7,535 bases of DNA from positions 1 to 7,535 of the forward strand of contig CACXHH010000162.1 of the NCBI GenBank assembly GCA_902767455.1, read 5' to 3'. Each line of letters opens with the position of its first letter. Within the stretch, counting starts at the first letter, position 1. Source of the stretch: an uncultured Eubacteriales bacterium (GTDB taxonomy: Bacteria > Bacillota > Clostridia > Christensenellales > Borkfalkiaceae). The notes beneath the pieces were generated by a model. It was not told the DNA's origin. It did no database searches and saw only the letters and a program-made list of their open reading frames with translations. A program made the translations under genes and the position numbers. Shown here piece by piece: positions 6,248 through 7,535 of this stretch.

Positions 6248-7535
6248 ATGAAAAAGTTTATTTCTCTTTTAACGGCGCTCGTTCTCGTTTCCGTAATGAT
6301 GATAACGGTCGCTTCCTGTAAAAAGAACGGCGGTAAAGACAGCGAAACTACCGAGCCCGAAACTCTCGCGGTTCCTACGCTCACCGTCAACGAAGAAGGA
6401 CTTGCTACCTGGACGGCGATCGAAAACGCCGCTTCTTATCAGTATCAGATAGACGAAGAAACCGAAATGCTGACCTTGAAAACTTCCCTTCAGCTTGCTG
6501 ACGGTCAGTTTTTGAAGGTAAAAGCCATCGGTGACGGCGAAAACTATCTTGACAGCGCTTATTCCGAAACTGTCACTTACACCGCCGCCGCTCCCGAAGT
6601 CGTAACGGGTATTCCCGCTCCCGCGGAAGGCCATTATATGCGTGACGCCGACCTTATCCAAGGCGAAAACGGCACTCGTTATCTCCTTTATACGACCAAC
6701 GTTACCGCCGGTGAAGACGACAACGCTTTCGCCGTTATGACGGGCGAATTGAACGAAGAAGGCGAATACGTTTACGGCGAACAGAAACTCGTTTTAACGG
6801 GCGGAGCCGACGAAGCTTGGGATAAAAACCTTCTTTCCGCAACTCTCGTTTACGGTCAATTCGCTATGGGCGAAGAAACTTACAACTGGCTTATCGCTTA
6901 CGCCGCTTGCGACAACAACAACGGTCTTGCTTCTCAGATAGGTCTTGCCGTTTCCAAGACGGTCGACGGCGCTTACGAAAGAGTAGGAACTACCCCCGTT
7001 ATCGCTTACAACGCCGAAATTTACGGCGCCAACATGGCGGGCTGCTACGCTCCGAGCGCCATCAACTACGATAAGGCTTCCGGCATCCGTATTTTCTACA
7101 CTTACGCCGACAAATACGGTCACTTCAATTTCTTCTGGGACGCAAACCTTGCCGACCTTGAAAATATCGAAGGCGAATCGGCTATGGGCGTAAACGCAGG
7201 CAATCTCCACAGCGGCGACGCAAGCCTTATGTTCCCCAACTCTGATATGGCGTACGACGCGGAAAACAACGTTTTCTTTGCGGTAAAAGATTATTCTCCT
7301 TCCGCCGCTACCGCTCCGAGCTTTGCGACCGAGTTTGAAGTCTGCTATATCGCGGAAGACGAACTCTACACCACCGATCTCGGTCTTGGTTGGGTAAGTC
7401 TCGGCTATTTCGATACCATCGATCTCGATCTTTCTATCGAATACGAAAGAGCTTACAGCGCTTGTATCGTTTCCGACGTTTACGGTCACGCTCTCGAAGG
7501 CGATATCGAAATCGTCTACAATACTTGCATGACCA
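6248..7535 (+). CDS. Lipoprotein with a fibronectin-III-like domain and a GH43/GH32-like beta-propeller, 3' end cut by window
   Basis: The frame stays open for 429 codons to the window edge, so the C-terminus is missing. The N-terminus is a lipoprotein signal ending in VASC (C24), followed by a charged, acidic linker. Residues about 42-112 resemble a fibronectin type III domain, with a TWTAIENAASYQYQID strand pair and an AYSETVTY end. From about 118 the pattern fits a glycosidase-like five-bladed propeller: RDADLI at 132-137 followed by RYLLYTT resembles blade one of GH43/GH32 enzymes, where the aspartate after R is the general base; a YAPSAINY...IFYTY blade follows; and SGDASLMF around D324 resembles the DPSLF segment that carries the second acidic residue. 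The catalytic acid glutamate cannot be placed with confidence. If active, it would trim glycans at the cell surface next to the solute-binding protein; a non-catalytic sugar-binding propeller is the alternative. The class assignment is by pattern only. Confidence 0.8.
   Translation, partial: MKKFISLLTALVLVSVMMITVASCKKNGGKDSETTEPETLAVPTLTVNEEGLATWTAIENAASYQYQIDEETEMLTLKTSLQLADGQFLKVKAIGDGENYLDSAYSETVTYTAAAPEVVTGIPAPAEGHYMRDADLIQGENGTRYLLYTTNVTAGEDDNAFAVMTGELNEEGEYVYGEQKLVLTGGADEAWDKNLLSATLVYGQFAMGEETYNWLIAYAACDNNNGLASQIGLAVSKTVDGAYERVGTTPVIAYNAEIYGANMAGCYAPSAINYDKASGIRIFYTYADKYGHFNFFWDANLADLENIEGESAMGVNAGNLHSGDASLMFPNSDMAYDAENNVFFAVKDYSPSAATAPSFATEFEVCYIAEDELYTTDLGLGWVSLGYFDTIDLDLSIEYERAYSACIVSDVYGHALEGDIEIVYNTCMT

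Noticed and set aside
6794..7489. Minus-strand open frame of 231 codons inside the propeller lipoprotein gene
   Set aside because: The + strand frame has a lipobox, domain patterns and a ribosome site; the minus frame has none of these.

Overview
The window looks like part of a carbohydrate-utilisation locus from a Gram-positive-type bacterium, most likely an uncultured member of the Clostridia (Bacillota). The reasons are strong AGGAGG-like ribosome-binding sites, two lipoproteins with short signal peptides and a lipobox cysteine, an LplB/LplC-type transporter system of the kind abundant in Bacillota, and a mid-range base composition. TGA ends three genes, so the standard code applies. The taxonomic placement is an inference from style, not from a marker gene.

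All five genes lie on the + strand with short gaps, which suggests one operon or two closely stacked units. From left to right they are: an ABC sugar permease of the LplC/YtcP type (31-1164) with an unusual extra N-terminal membrane hairpin; a 140-base gap with three consecutive hairpins; a large extracellular solute-binding lipoprotein (1305-3215); a cytoplasmic nucleoside hydrolase family enzyme almost touching it (3220-4137); a 67-base gap with a GAAA-capped hairpin; a secreted 675-residue protein built from two tandem copies of one domain plus a different jelly-roll-like domain (4205-6232); and a lipoprotein with a fibronectin-III-like domain followed by a glycosidase-like beta-propeller, cut by the window end (6248-7535). 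No stretch longer than 300 bases lacks a gene. I see no tRNA, rRNA, CRISPR or mobile element.

The likely joint logic (inference): surface and secreted proteins bind and trim a glycan or glycoside, the lipoprotein and permease (with a partner permease probably upstream and an ATPase elsewhere) import the product, and the nucleoside hydrolase family enzyme cleaves an N-ribosyl or related bond inside the cell. The substrate cannot be read from the sequence. The least-described parts are the duplicated-domain secreted protein, the propeller lipoprotein and the three-hairpin leader before the binding-protein gene.
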